Assembly (NCBI GenBank): GCA_025917655.1
Contig: CP084615.1
Span: 682,001-746,000, forward strand
Reading direction: 5' to 3'
DNA from: Chlorella sorokiniana
Taxonomy: Eukaryota; Chlorophyta; Trebouxiophyceae; Chlorellales; Chlorellaceae
Length of the DNA: 64,000 bases
The notes under the pieces: model-generated
Seen by the model: only the letters and a program-made list of their open reading frames with translations
Database searches by the model: none
What the model was told of the DNA's origin: nothing
Shown: positions 33,537 to 44,409 of the stretch, in pieces
How positions within the stretch are numbered: position 1 is the stretch's first letter
Layout: each line of letters begins with the position of its first letter
Position numbers and translations under genes: made by a program

Positions 33537-35771
33537 TCACACGTTGGGCGGCCTGCGGTCCAGCAGCAGCCAGAGGCCGCTGCAGCTCTCAGACTCCTCA
33601 TCCGCCATCACCGCCAGGAAGTGGAGGCCGCTGCAGAGGAGGGGGAGTGGTGGGTGGGTGGGTGGGGGTGGGGGTGGGGCTGAGGGTGGGGAGATTTGGT
33701 GAGGGATAGTGTGTGCGCGCGTGTGTTTGGGGGGGAGAGACGGTTAGACAAGGGAGGAAAGGCAGGCAGGGCGGCACGCGCAAGCCGTGCCAGCCAGGGC
33801 GGCGATGCGGAGATGCAAAAACTGGCAAGGCAGGGCCTGCCGCGCACAGAAGCATCCCCAGCGCCGCTTACCCCACAGCTTTCTTGGCCTCCTCCCAGGC
33901 CTGTGCCTCGGCGGTAGTCTCCAGCGTGCGGCGGTACGCGCCGTACCTGCACGGCCATGCCAGGCGGTGCAATGCCAGCTCAGCGCATCTCCGCGGGCCT
34001 CACCCGAAGGCTGTGCCAGCACGCCCGCCGCCGCCCCCGCGCCTGCCAGCCAGGGCGTACAGGTGCGCCCCGGCACACCGACAGCTGCCACAGCCCCGCG
34101 GCACTGGCGACTGATGGGCGGCAGCAGCAAGGCGCGTGCGGCTTTGTGGCAGCCGTGCCGCTCTCCCCCACCTCCAGCGCTGGTTGAACCCGGTCTCCAG
34201 GATGAGGAAAGCGCGGTCGGTGTCCGCCGACACCGCGGCCAGGTCCAGCGCGTTGGTCCAGGCGGCCAGCGGGTCGGCGCGGCGCGAGTAGACCGCCACG
34301 CCGGGGACCAGGGTGTCCTGGGGCAGGTCGCAGCGCGCCGCCGCCAGGTCCAGCGTCGCGCCAAACACCTTGCGGGCGGCCACCTCCTCCAGCTCCTGCA
34401 CGGGAGGTGTGTGTGTGTTTGAAGCGTATGCTCGTGTTCATGAGATGGGAGAAGTGTTCGAGGGAAGGAGCACACGCTGCTGCAGAGCGCGTACAGCGCT
34501 GGCCGAGCCAGCGAGGCGGCGAATGATCAGCGCCATTCGGCGGGTGCGACTGCTGCAACGCCAACCATGCGCCAGCCAGCCGGGAGGAGCCCGCTGCATC
34601 CGCACCGCGCAGCGGCCGCCCCTGCCCCCACCTGCTGCAGCGTGCCCAGCGGCAGCTGCACAAACGACCACTTCTCGCCGCGCAGCGCATCGGGCAGGTC
34701 CTCGGGGGCGCCCAAGTCGACTGTGAAGAGCGTGGAGGCCTTCTCGCTGTAGCCCGGGTGCTGCTGGTACACGCTCTCCACCCTGTCCTCCAGCCAGTCT
34801 GCGCGCAGAAGGGGAAGGGGCACTGGGTGAGGGGGAGGAGGAGGGAGAGGGAGGGGCGCACGGCGGGGAGGGCCAGGCGTCGCGTGGGCGCTGCATGCAG
34901 CCGCGGCTTCACTACGGCCAGCCAAGCGAAATGCTTCCCCTCCACCCTCCCCCTTAACATCCGGCCTCCAGCCTCCCGGCAGCCGGCTCACTCATGAGGG
35001 CGAAGCAGCGGCGGGAGGGGGTAGGGGTGATGCCCAGCTCGGTCAGCGCGCGGCTGATGATGGTCTGCATCTGGCCGCGGAAGAAGCGCACGGCGGCGGG
35101 CCTGCGCGCCCCGGCTGCGCCAGGATCGCCTCCAGCTGCTTCCTCAGCTGTAGAGGGGGGGGGGGGGCAGGGAGGGGGAGGGCGGGGTGACAGGCTTGCT
35201 GGCGGCGCAAGACACGATGGAGAGCTCACGAGCTGGTGCCGCGCTGGCACACAACGCCCTGGCACACCTCGGGACCCAAAGCTCCCCCGCGCTGCAGCTG
35301 CAGCGCCCTTCCGCAGCGCCCTTGGCGCCCTCTCACCTCTGTGCTGTTGATCTTGTTGTTGGGCACGTACTGCGCGTACTCAAACGTCCGCTGCGGGTCG
35401 CAGATGATCAGCTCCCACACCTTCTTGCCGCGCTCGTCCAGGATTGGGCGGCTGCAGAAGTCCAGCTCCCACACCTCGGCCTGCGGCACGCCCTTGGGGT
35501 CGGCAGCAGCGGCTGCCGGCTGCTCGGCGACCGCGGCCGCGCTGGGAGCGGCCGCGCCGCCGTCGGCCGCCGCGCGCCGCCGCCAGCGGCCGCCGCCGCC
35601 TTCGCTGCTCAGGCTGCTGCCGCTGCCTGCTGGCCGTGCTGTCGAGACCAGTTGGAATGGTGCAGGTGATGCACGGCAGGGCTGCCGGGCCGCAGCATAG
35701 CGCGGGACTGGGGATAGGGCGCTGCAAGAGGATATGGCAACCCCTGTTGCAGAGCTGCTCTGCATGGTCAA
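33537..35771 (-). CDS. TAB2: TAB2/ATAB2 chloroplast RNA-binding translation factor
   Basis: TAB2 binds chloroplast psaB mRNA and is needed for its translation and so for photosystem I. Exon 1 (35771-35337) has a Ser/Ala-rich transit peptide and then [20 protein letters not shown] and [17 protein letters not shown], the family's most conserved block. Exon 2 (35147-34992) gives [20 protein letters not shown]. Exon 3 (34798-34632) gives [20 protein letters not shown] and [16 protein letters not shown]. Exon 4 (34395-34172) gives [20 protein letters not shown] and [17 protein letters not shown]. Exon 5 (33946-33872) gives [20 protein letters not shown]. Exon 6 (33630-33537) ends [20 protein letters not shown] and [10 protein letters not shown]. 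The acidic-rich linker in exon 1 is Ala-rich low complexity. One frame slip lies in exon 2 near 35110. The start is the first in-frame Met; a second Met two codons on is equally possible. Confidence 0.93.
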
Positions 35772-36249
35772 ATAACTAACAGTATGTCAAATTGTGGACA
35801 CCTGACCAAAGTGATGCGTGGAATATGTTGGTGTGGGTAGGAAGCGAGAGAACGGCGTGCGCGGGGAAGCCTATCGGTGCCTTGTAACTCGTGCAAAAGA
35901 ACTTACTAGTGCTTTACATGGCATACGGCAGGCGGCATGCTGAGCAAATGACAGCATGCCGCGGGAGCAGGAGCACCGTCCTCTGGTCAGCACCACTCTT
36001 CTGGCCCTCTTGCATCACATCATCCACGCAACAAATCGTACATGAAAGCCACTGGGAACTTCTGGAACCGCTTGTCACGCAAGCCAGCAGCACAGCAACG
36101 ACAGCATCAAACAGGAGAAAAGGCGCGCCACACGGGGGCATGACTGAGGATGCCGACACCCCAGCCACATCAGGCGGCTGCGATCTGCTGCTGTGCAGCG
36201 CCGGGACAACACCACAGGCTCAGCAGAACTGCCAAAGCGCTGATCCCGC
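35772..36249. other. Region between TAB2 start and the U2AF-like stop
   Basis: Tandem minus-strand genes flank this AT-richer 480 bp, which must include the TAB2 promoter and the 3' end of the U2AF-like gene. A TGTAA motif (the usual green-algal poly(A) signal) is on the minus strand at 35914-35918. No coding sequence is recognised. Confidence 0.35.
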
Positions 36250-36291
36250 TCACATGCCAGGAGGGGCGCCGGGCGGCATGGGAGGCATGGC

Positions 36292-36322
<31 letters not shown>

Positions 36323-38720
36323 GCGCCCATGTTTGCGGCAGCGCCCGGGAAGCCGGCGCCCGGCAGCGGCAGGCCGCCGGGGGCAGCTGCACGGCAGGGG
36401 CGGCTGCCACGCCGCCAGCGCCGTCGGTGACGCTGTTGTTGGCCAGCAGCTGAGCCATGATCATGGGGCCCAGGGGGTGGGGTCAGGGGCGCCTGCAGCG
36501 GGACGCACGGAGCAGAAAGAATGGTCGGCAGAGGGGCGCATGCAGAGGGCAGGCAGGCGCAGGCAGCGCTGTGGGAGGCGCTGTGGGAAAATCGGCCTGA
36601 ACCACAGCAAGTCGCCCGTACAAATGCCAGGGCTGCCAGCAGAGCAGCAGCTGCGCGGTCAATGAGACACGGTGAAGCCCTGCTCACCCCAAAGGGCGGC
36701 GTGTAGTCCTTGGGCCGCTTGATCTTGAGCGTGTTGCCGCGGAAGGGGATGCCGTCCAGCTGAAGCGCCGCGGTCGCGTCACTCGTGTCCCTGCGTGGGA
36801 GGAGGGCGGGGGGGAGGGTGAGCAGGCCGCATCAGGGGCTGCGAAGCCAGCTCGCAGCACAGAAACGCCCGCAACCCAGCCACCCCTTCATCGAAAGTGC
36901 AATCAAGACGCACGCAAGGCAGTGTGCGCGGGCAGGGTTGAGCAGCAGAGCGGCGACCCCCGCCCCTGCAGCCTCCGATCATGACAGGGGTTGCGAGAGG
37001 CTGCAGCAGCCGAGTCGCGCGCGCACCCGAACTCGATGAAGGCGAAGTTGCGCTCCGGGGTGACCTGGCAGGCGATGATGGGCGACTTGCCCGCCACCTG
37101 GCAGATGCCCAGCGCCATGAGCGCCTGGTTGAGGAAGGTGGTCAGCATGAAGTCGTAGCAGGGGCGGGAGGCCGCCCACGTAGAGGCGGCGCATGGGGCG
37201 GGTCAGCTGGCTCAGCTGCGGCAGGGGGCGGGGTGGGGGGGGGGGGGAGGCAAGCAGGGCGGGCAGGTTAATGCATGTCCTGGGAAGCCGAGGACACAGC
37301 AGGCACACCGCAACCAGCCGTGGGCGTGCCTCCTGCTGCTAGCCCCACCCCGCGCCGCCACGCATGCTGCGCGACGCGATACAGGGCAGTGCATTCGCGG
37401 TGGGTCAGGGGTGCAGGGCTGGCGGGCGCACCTGGGGCTGCACCGGGATCTGGGGCGTCACCATCTGCGGTACCGCCGGAATGCCCATGTTGGGCAGGGC
37501 GGGCAGGGAGGGCAGGCCGCCAAGGCCTGCGAGCAGGGGCGGGACAGGCGGGATTCATTGGGTGACCAGCCGGCGCGCTACAATCGCTGCTCTGCCCTTT
37601 AAAGCATGGACTGGCGCTGGAGCCTGGGACCGCCGCCCAGCACGGACGTTCGCAAGGCCTCGCGGCCCAGGCTGCAGCAGCGGCGGCAGGCGGCCTGGCT
37701 GCGCTGGCGCTGGCGGCCTGCATGCGGCGGGCGGGGCGGCGGCGAGGGATCGCTCACCGGGCATCATGGGGGCCGACATGGGCATCATGGGCAGCGGGGC
37801 CCGGTCCTCCGGCTTCACCCGCTCAATGTCGTAGATGGGGGCGCGCTCCACCTGCACCTTCTCACGGCGCGGGCTGCGGCTGCGCGAGTGCCGGCGGCGG
37901 TCGCGGGAGCGGGAGCGGGAGCGCCTGCAGGGGCGTGCAGGGGGCGGGTTGGGGGCAGGCGGGCGGCGGCGGCGGGCGCGGGTCGCCACGCGCTGGCGCA
38001 CTGGGCCAGCCAGGGAGGGGATCGGAAGGGAGTGGGAGGAGGGGTTGGGGAGGAGGGAGGGGTTGGGAGGGGGAGGGGTGGGAGGGAGGGAGGGATGGGA
38101 GGGAGCATGGAGGGGTGGAATGGGTGGTTTGAAACCGGTGGTGTTTGCGCGGCAGACTGCTCAACAGCAGGCATCGACACACATGCTACACCTCGCGCCA
38201 CGCCACATCCCCGCCTGGCTCACCTGCGACGCCTGTCGCGGCTCCTGCTCCTGCTCCTGCGGCGATCCCGGCTGCTGCGGCTGCGGCGGCGCCGACGGTC
38301 GCGGCTCCGCGACCGGCTGCGGCGGCGATCGCGCTTGTGATCGCGGCTGCCGGAGCGGCTGGGCCGGTTCTTCTCGTCCTTGTCGTCGCCAGGCTTGTCG
38401 CCTGCCTCGCCCGAGGGTCGGCACCGTCACCCTCTGCCACCTTCTCGCCGCCCTCCTCGCCCGCTGGCGGAGCCTCACCCTCAGCGCCTTCAGCCGGCTT
38501 GGGCGCGTCCTCCTCTGCCCCTGCGCCTGCTTGCGCGGCTTCGGCGTCGGGCATCGCCTCCTCTGCTGGTTCCTGGGGGAGGGGCTTGATTGTCCGCAAG
38601 GGCACCCTCTGGTGCAGGCGCGTCGTCGGCACCGCCCTGTTCAGCAGCAGGCGCTCCTACGGGCTCCTCAGGGGCGACCTCTGAGGGCTGCAGCTCTTGC
38701 TCTCCATCATCGCCGGGCAT
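36250..38720 (-). CDS. U2AF large-subunit-like splicing factor with a single RRM
   Basis: U2AF65-type proteins bind the polypyrimidine tract in early spliceosomes. Six exons: 38720-38224, 37924-37757, 37526-37432, 37215-37027, 36790-36688, 36492-36250. The N-terminus is acidic (EPAEEAMPDAEAAQ), then an RS domain (DHKRDRRRSRSRSRDRRR, HSRSRSPRREKVQVERA). A Pro/Met-rich linker follows, then one RRM: TRPMRRLYVGGLPP, MLTTFLNQALMALGICQVAG, NFAFIEFGDTSDATAALQLD, FRGNTLKIKRPKDYTPPFG. These match U2AF65 RRM1 (RNP2 LYVGGL, RNP1-like NFAFIEF). Instead of RRM2 and the UHM domain, the last exon is Gly/Pro/Met-rich (PPMPPMPPMPAMPPMPPGAP) and stops. It is thus shorter than U2AF65 (three RRM-type domains). 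One-base slips occur in the acidic part, near 37165 and in the last exon. It is divergent from the next gene, 187 bp away. Confidence 0.8.
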
Positions 38721-38907
38721 GGTGTTGCACCGCGTGCAACCAGACTCGCAAACGGCAGGAACGTCTGCGATCTAAAAGTGAGCGAGGCAAGAGGGGCCAA
38801 TTGTGCCGTGAGTGGCTTCAGCAGTACTTGAGCGACGTACACGCCCCGACAAAAACCTTGAGGGGACGGGAGCTGTCAGGCGCAGCATTCCGGCGTGGCC
38901 TTTGACT
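38721..38907. promoter_or_regulatory. Short shared promoter between divergent genes
   Basis: Only 187 bp separate the start codons of the U2AF-like gene (-) and the EF-hand-like gene (+). No specific element is recognised. Confidence 0.4.
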
Positions 38908-40128
38908 ATGGATCGAGGCATCCAGGACGAGGTTGCAGCGCTGTTGAAGGCGGAGCACCGCGCTTACTTGACCCTTTCGGACCTCTTCCAGCTGCAGCGG
39001 CGGGGCAATGTGGTTTTACCAATAGACCCCACGCATTTGGGGTGCTTATGGATGCTGGACAGGTGCCCGGGCCCTCTGCACGCTCTTCGCTTGCCCACTC
39101 GACGGCCGTCTGGCGGCGTCTGCTTGCGCCCGTGGCCCCTGCTGCGCCGCCATCCGCTGCACGCTGCTACCCTGCAGGACGCACAGCGGTCGCATCACAG
39201 TGGAGGACCTGGGAGCACTGTTGGAGCTGTGCCGTGCGAGGGCGCGCGATTACCAGAGCTTTGAGTGCGAAGCGATGCTGCAGGGCTACTGCACGCTGCA
39301 AATGTGGCGGGCCATGAGCGCCCCGACGGCTTGCAGCACTTCAGCACCTGGTGCGGCCAGCTGTAGAACACCAACAGTACTTTGTGGCCCGCGTGCTCAA
39401 GTGGCGGCGGTCTGCGCCCCGCCTGGTCTGCCTGCGGTTGCCCTGCCCTCCCCGCATTTCATCGCTGCCAGCCCTGCTGCGTCCCCATGCCTCCTGTTCC
39501 TGCCCCCGCCCAGGATCTGCAACCTGGTTCTGGAGAGCAGCAGCAAGCGGCGCGGCTTCAGCCGGCACGGGCGGCAGCGGTACGTGGGGCGCGACGCGGT
39601 GGCGGCGCTGCACAGCCTGCTGCGCGTGGCGGAGACGCAGTCGCTCGACTTCCAGGCCTTCTTCGACCTGCTGCAGCGCTGCGGCGAGGAGCGGCGCCTG
39701 CTGGAGCTCAGCGACGAGGTGCGGGGCTGAGGCGGCGGGTGCAAGCAGGCAAGGGCCGGGGGTGGCACCCAGTTTGGCGGTGCGCCCTGGCACGGGCATG
39801 GGCGGGGCAGGCTGGCAGCTGCCTGTGAGGCAGCTGCCAGCCTCGCCTGCTCGCCTGCGGTACCTCCTGGCACTCGACAGCAGCTCCTGCCAGGAAAGAT
39901 GCTGGGCACCCACACGGCAGCCGCACTGGTGCCGCCGCCGGCTTCTAAGCCGCCCCCTGCACTGCCTGTGAGGCCCTGACCAGCCCCACCCGCTCTCCCG
40001 TGCAGGACCAGGATGAGTGGGTGCCGCTGTCGGTGGTGGCTGACCTGGCAGAGTCGCTCTTCGCCTCCTCCGCCAAGCTGCTGTCAGACATCTGCCCCGC
40101 GGACGAGGTCAGGTGGCAGGAGCTGTGA
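38908..40128 (+). CDS. EF-hand-like hypothetical protein
   Basis: The first exon (38908-39062) starts MDRGIQDEVAALLKAEHRAY and joins, in phase, exon 2 (39178 on) to give LGCLWMLDRTHSGRITVEDL. The spacing of Asp, Ser/Gly, Ile and Glu resembles an EF-hand loop. Exon 2 continues CRARARDYQSFECEAMLQGY and, after a one-base slip near 39325, RPAVEHQQYFVARVLKWRR. Exon 3 (39515-39718) reads GRDAVAALHSLLRVAETQSL, FQAFFDLLQRCGEE. Exon 4 (40006-40128) gives WVPLSVVADLAESLFASSAK and a stop at 40126-40128. The helical pairs suggest two degenerate EF-hand units, with calcium binding not certain. I do not recognise a named family; function unknown. Confidence 0.65.
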
Positions 40129-40564
40129 CCGCCAGCCAGCCGCAGAATGGTTCCAACGGTGGATACAGGTCTTCCAAACACCGCCCTCGTCCTGTATAAT
40201 ACTGACTGCCGTACGCTGACCCCACTATGTACGCGGTGGGCACCCACAACTTTAGAGTAGCCAGAGTAGCTGTACAACCTTACAGAGAGAAAACCAGCAA
40301 GTAACCGAAACTTAGGAGCTCAGTAGGAGCAGAGGATCAACGGCGCAGCAGCAGCGATGCCTGAATGCAGAAGGAGGCAGGCCGGTGAGCGAACCAACGG
40401 GCAACGGAGAATCAAAGATGCGGGGCAGGGTTCAGCTTCACAGTCAACGGGCAACAAACGAGGGGAACTTGCAGTGTGAAAAATTCGCAGCAGGGGCGCG
40501 CAACCGGTGCACGGCGTGGCACGAGCAATGGGCCGTGCCTGGCCGCCATCCGAGGCAGGGGGCC
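40129..40564. other. Convergent 3' region
   Basis: Two genes end here. A TTACA (TGTAA on the minus strand) lies at 40280-40284, about 285 bp past the stop of the ENTH-ArfGAP gene, and could be its poly(A) signal. No coding sequence is seen. Confidence 0.35.
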
Positions 40565-43500
40565 TCAGCGGGCGTGCGCATGGCCAGCAGGGGCATGGCG
40601 GGCGCCGCCTGCAGGTGGTGCGGAGCGAGGCGGGGGCCCCAGCGCCGACACAGTCTCGGCATGCAGGTTGAAGGCAAAGAGGTCGCGAGAAATGAGGTCC
40701 TGCGCCTTGGCCTCGGCAGGGCTCGCCGGAGGCTTGGGCGACGGGCGCACCGCCGCGGGCCGGGCGGCGCCGCCGCGCGGGCGCCGGCCGCGGCTGCTGC
40801 GAGGCGTAGTAGCCAGCAGCGGTTGGGGCAAAGGGGTTGCCCGCGGGGGCGCTGCGCCGGTGTAGCCAGCCGTGGCGGGTTCGGCGTGGAAGCCGGGGGC
40901 GTAGGCGGCGCCGGCGGGCACAAGCTGCATGTGCGCATAGCTGCCGGGTGCCGCCGCCGCGGGCTGGGGGGCCCAGGGGGCAGTAGGGCGCCGGGCGGGG
41001 GGCGCGGCGGCGGCGGCGGCGGCTGCAGCCGCCTCTGCCTCCGCCTGCTGGCGAGCCGCCAGGCTGGCGCCCATGTCCCAGCTGCCCAGGTCTGCCGCGG
41101 GGGCAGAGGGGGCGCCACGCCGTCGCCGCTGCCGGCCGGCGCAGCCGGAGCCGCCTCAAACACGCCTGCCAGGCCGTTTGCGGGCGGCAGGGTCGCTCCC
41201 GCTTCCGCCGCCGGCTCGAAATCCAAGTCGATCAGGTTGATGGCCGAGGCGGCGGCGGCAGCTTGGCCGCGTGCCGCACCCTCCCCCTCCTTGGCAGCCG
41301 CCTCTGCCGCCTCCCGCGCGCCGCCACTCAGCAGCTGGCGGGCCCGGTCAGACGGCAGGCACTCTGCCAGTATGGCCAGCACCTCCGGCCCGTCGGCCAG
41401 CTGCGGCGGCGGCCACACCCCGGCCGCAAACTCTTTGGAAACGTACTTGCGGCGGGCAAACGCCTCCAGATCTGCGCGCAATTGGTTGAGGCAGGAGGGA
41501 AAGAGGGCGGCGCAGGAGGGTGGGTCGCACAGCCAGGAGGGGTTGATACCTGCACACGGCGCTGCCCCCAGCAGGCAACCACCTCGTAAGGGGCGCACAG
41601 CGCCGCCTACGCACCCCCCACCCCCACCTCCCACCCCCGGGTCCACCCCCCGCCTCTGCCTCCCACCCACCCTGCAGGGTTGCAAAGCTTGCGGGCTTGC
41701 CGCCGGCCTGCGCCAGGCGCGCCTCCCAGTGCGCGTTGCCCAGCGCGTTGCCGGTGCGTGCCATGAACTCCACCTGCTCCGGCAGCCAGGTGTCCAGGGA
41801 GCAGGAGCGCACCTGCCGGGCGGTGCAGGTGAGGTGTTGGAGGGGGGCGGCGGGGGGGGCGTGTGTAAGCGGCCCATGGCGGAGGGGTTTGGATGGACGG
41901 CAAGCCGGGGGTGGAGGCCCCCCAGTCAGCACGCTCTGGGCTGGGCGGCACCGACACTGAAAGCTTGCAAGCAGCAGCAAGACCTGCACAGATGCTCGGG
42001 CTGCCACCACCAAGCACACGCCCCAGGTCCCATCTACCCCCCAATCACACACACGCCATCACCTCCCCCATCGCAGGCCCCCACCTTGCTGACGTGGACG
42101 CCCATGCCGCGGTGCACCCCGCGCAGCAGCGCATGCAGATGAAGACGCCGCAGTTGATGGAGGCCCAGGTGGGGCGGGAGCCCGCGCCGCTGCCCGCGCA
42201 GTCGGCGCACGTCCTGTTGGCGGGGAGGTCCAGCAGGCGGCGCAGGGCGGCCAGGTAGCGCTGGTTCTCCTCCATGCTGCAGCGCAAAACACGACGCGGC
42301 GGGAGAGGGGTGGTGACAGGGCCGTGCGAGCTGGGTTTGGCAGCGGAGGCGGTTGTGGGGAGGGGCAGGGTCCCAAGCGCCTGCTTCCGTTGCCGCTACA
42401 CGCAGCAGCGGCAGCGGCCGCCGGCCATGTCGCTTGTACAGGCGTCAGCGGCGGCGCACCTCACGCCCTTGGTCTCTCCCGCGTTGCGCAGCGCCACCTC
42501 CCGGCCTCCCGCTCCCGATAGTCCGGGCTGCCAGGCTGCGACGCGTCGGCAGCACCCGCCCCACAATGCTGCCCTGCTTTGACAGATGGCCACCGTCCTG
42601 CGAAAGGGGGGGGGAGGGGCAGCGATGAAGCCTGGCAACCCTGCTGCCACTCAGGCTGCGCCCGACGCCACAACAAGTCGCCGCTGGGTGTGAGCCCGCC
42701 CAGCAAGAGGACAGCCTTCATTTCTCTGCCCGCCCTCCCGCGTTCGTTCCATTGCCCCCGCCTGCCGCACCTGCGCAGCCGCTGCGTACACGTCTGCGGG
42801 TGGGGCCGGCGGGCCGACCGCCGCCATCACGTCATACGCCCCAAAGCCGGTGTAGGCGCCGCGCTTCCTGGCGTGCGCCTCCCGCTCAGCCTTCAGCCGC
42901 TCCTCGTCCTGAAGCAGCGCCAAGATGGCTTGGGCCCTGCGGATTGGGGGGGCAAGGGGTGGGGTGGATTGGCGGACCCCTTGTTGTGAGGCACACCATC
43001 CAGGGTGGGTTGGCGCACTCCTGGCTTAGACCCCGCATCAGAGCTGCAAGGCACGCACGAGCCAGGCGGCATGCCGCAGCCTCAGCCTGGCTGGGGCCAT
43101 GCATGCGTGCTGCATCCGGCCTCGCCGCCCGTTGCGCAAGGAGCGCAGGCAGCCACCCCAAGCAGCAGCAGCTGGCACCTGTGCCGCACGTTGACCCCGG
43201 TGTCCCGGCCGTCGGCGCCGACGCAGCGGAAGCCGGCCGCAAGCGACTCCAGGGTGTGGGGTGCCTCGGCGCGGGCGCGGGCCACGCATGCATCGCCGCC
43301 GTGGCGCAGCAGGTACTCCAGCAGGGTGAGGCCCTGCACGGGGTGGCAGCAATAGTGGTCGACTGCCCGGGGTGGCAGCAAACGCAGCAGGCGAGCACAC
43401 GCTTGGGAGGGACAGCGCACGAGGGCTGGCACCCGCAGCATATCGAACCAGCAGCCTGCATGGCCCGCGCAGCCAGGCGGCGGCGGCTGAGCGGCGAGGC

Positions 43501-44051
43501 GGCGGCGGCAGCCTGCTCGCCTTGTACACATTCCTCCACTTCTTGGGCGGGTAGGCCAGGCGCAGGTAGACGACCCTCATGATGGTGGCGCACTCGGTGG
43601 GGTTGTGGCTGAGCTCAGCCAGGCGCGCCAGCTCGGTGCCGGTGGGCCCCCACGGCTGGTTGCGCGTCGCTGCCCGCGCCTTGCGCTCCGTCTGGGAGTA
43701 GGGCGCCAGGCTGCGCAGGCACGGAGTGGGTGGGAGGGGGTGAGGGGCGGCTGCCCGCAGCGGTGCGTTCCTGGCGACAGCGCAGGTGCGGCGTCCTTCC
43801 CGTTCAAAGGCTTGGGTTCAAGACTTGCCTGCCATGCTTCAGCGCCGTGGCGTAGTCTCGGCACCAGGCCAGGGCGCCGTCCCCCTCGGAACTGCCCATC
43901 CTCGATTCTTTTCGTCCTTGGCAAGATCGCTGTCAAGGCCGCACCAGCAACGGCTAAGCTGCGGTCGCTGGCTGCTGCAAGCCTTCGACGCGTAAACCTC
44001 CTGAAGCACGGCTCTTTGTAATTTTAGATCGGGCGGCAGAGCCTCTTCCAC
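40565..44051 (-). CDS. ENTH-ArfGAP fusion protein with clathrin box
   Basis: ENTH domains bind membrane phosphoinositides in clathrin adaptors; ArfGAP domains switch off Arf GTPases on vesicles. Probable start MEEALPPDLKLQRAVLQE at 44051. ENTH exons: 43710-43521 (LAPYSQTERKARAAT, QPWGPTGTELARLAEL, AYPPKKWRNVYK), 43333-43179 (GLTLLEYLLRHGGDACVARA, DGRDTGVNVRHR), 42936-42771 (AQAILALLQDEERLKAEREA). Linker exon 42597-42460. ArfGAP exons: 42276-42085 (LLDLPANRTCADC, WASINCGVFICMRC, VHRGMGVHVSK), 41812-41671 (VRSCSLDTWLPEQVEFM), and 41471-40565 (EAFARRKYVSKEF), which also has the clathrin box LIDLD and a long Ala/Pro tail. The linker exon ends GTG AG and joins exactly in phase to C ATG GAG, so the Met at 42275 is internal. 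The zinc finger spacing is 20 rather than the usual 16 residues. The Arg finger is kept. One-base slips near 42547, 42515 and 42108. The intron 43520-43334 is GC-AG. The N-terminal exon junction is unresolved. Confidence 0.75.
43334..43520 (-). other. GC-AG intron inside the ENTH domain
   Basis: On the minus strand the donor is ACAAG|GCGAGC and the acceptor is GTGCAG|GGCC. The join gives WRNVYK-GLTLLEYLL, matching the conserved ENTH helix pair. Confidence 0.75.
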
Positions 44052-44409
44052 CGCCGGTAGAATCTACTGGAGAGCACGAGTTAAAGCAATGCTTCTGTCC
44101 ACTGCCTGACATTCTGCGGCCGCTCCTTTGCGTACGTCTGTACCATGTAACACCAAGCCAGCTGGCGGTCGCTGATGTCTCCTGGCCCACCACCTTGCCT
44201 TTCTACATTGCAGCCTGTATGGTGACTATACTTGCATCATTGGCTTATTGTGACCTCCTCACGCAACACTGCAAATTCACTGCAGGACAGCTTGCAAGGT
44301 GCAACAATGAGTCCAATGCTGGATGCGTCCACCCCTCTTGCTTTACAGGCGCTCAACAGTTAAAGCTGGCAGAGGTATGATGCCTAGAAGAGCATGACAA
44401 TCAAACGCC
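44052..44409. other. Region without a recognised gene
   Basis: AT-richer sequence with a few short frames and no domain. It should contain the promoter of the ENTH-ArfGAP gene and the 3' end of the small gene to the right. Confidence 0.35.

Noticed and set aside
36979-38720. SR-type splicing factor rather than U2AF-like
   Set aside because: The RRM follows the RS domain and reads TRPMRRLYVGGLP and NFAFIEF, the order and motifs of U2AF65; SR proteins have the RRM first.
40565-42275. A separate ArfGAP gene starting at the Met at 42275
   Set aside because: The Met sits directly behind a cag acceptor and the upstream exon joins it in phase, extending the typical ArfGAP lead-in. A separate gene is still possible, so transcript evidence is requested.
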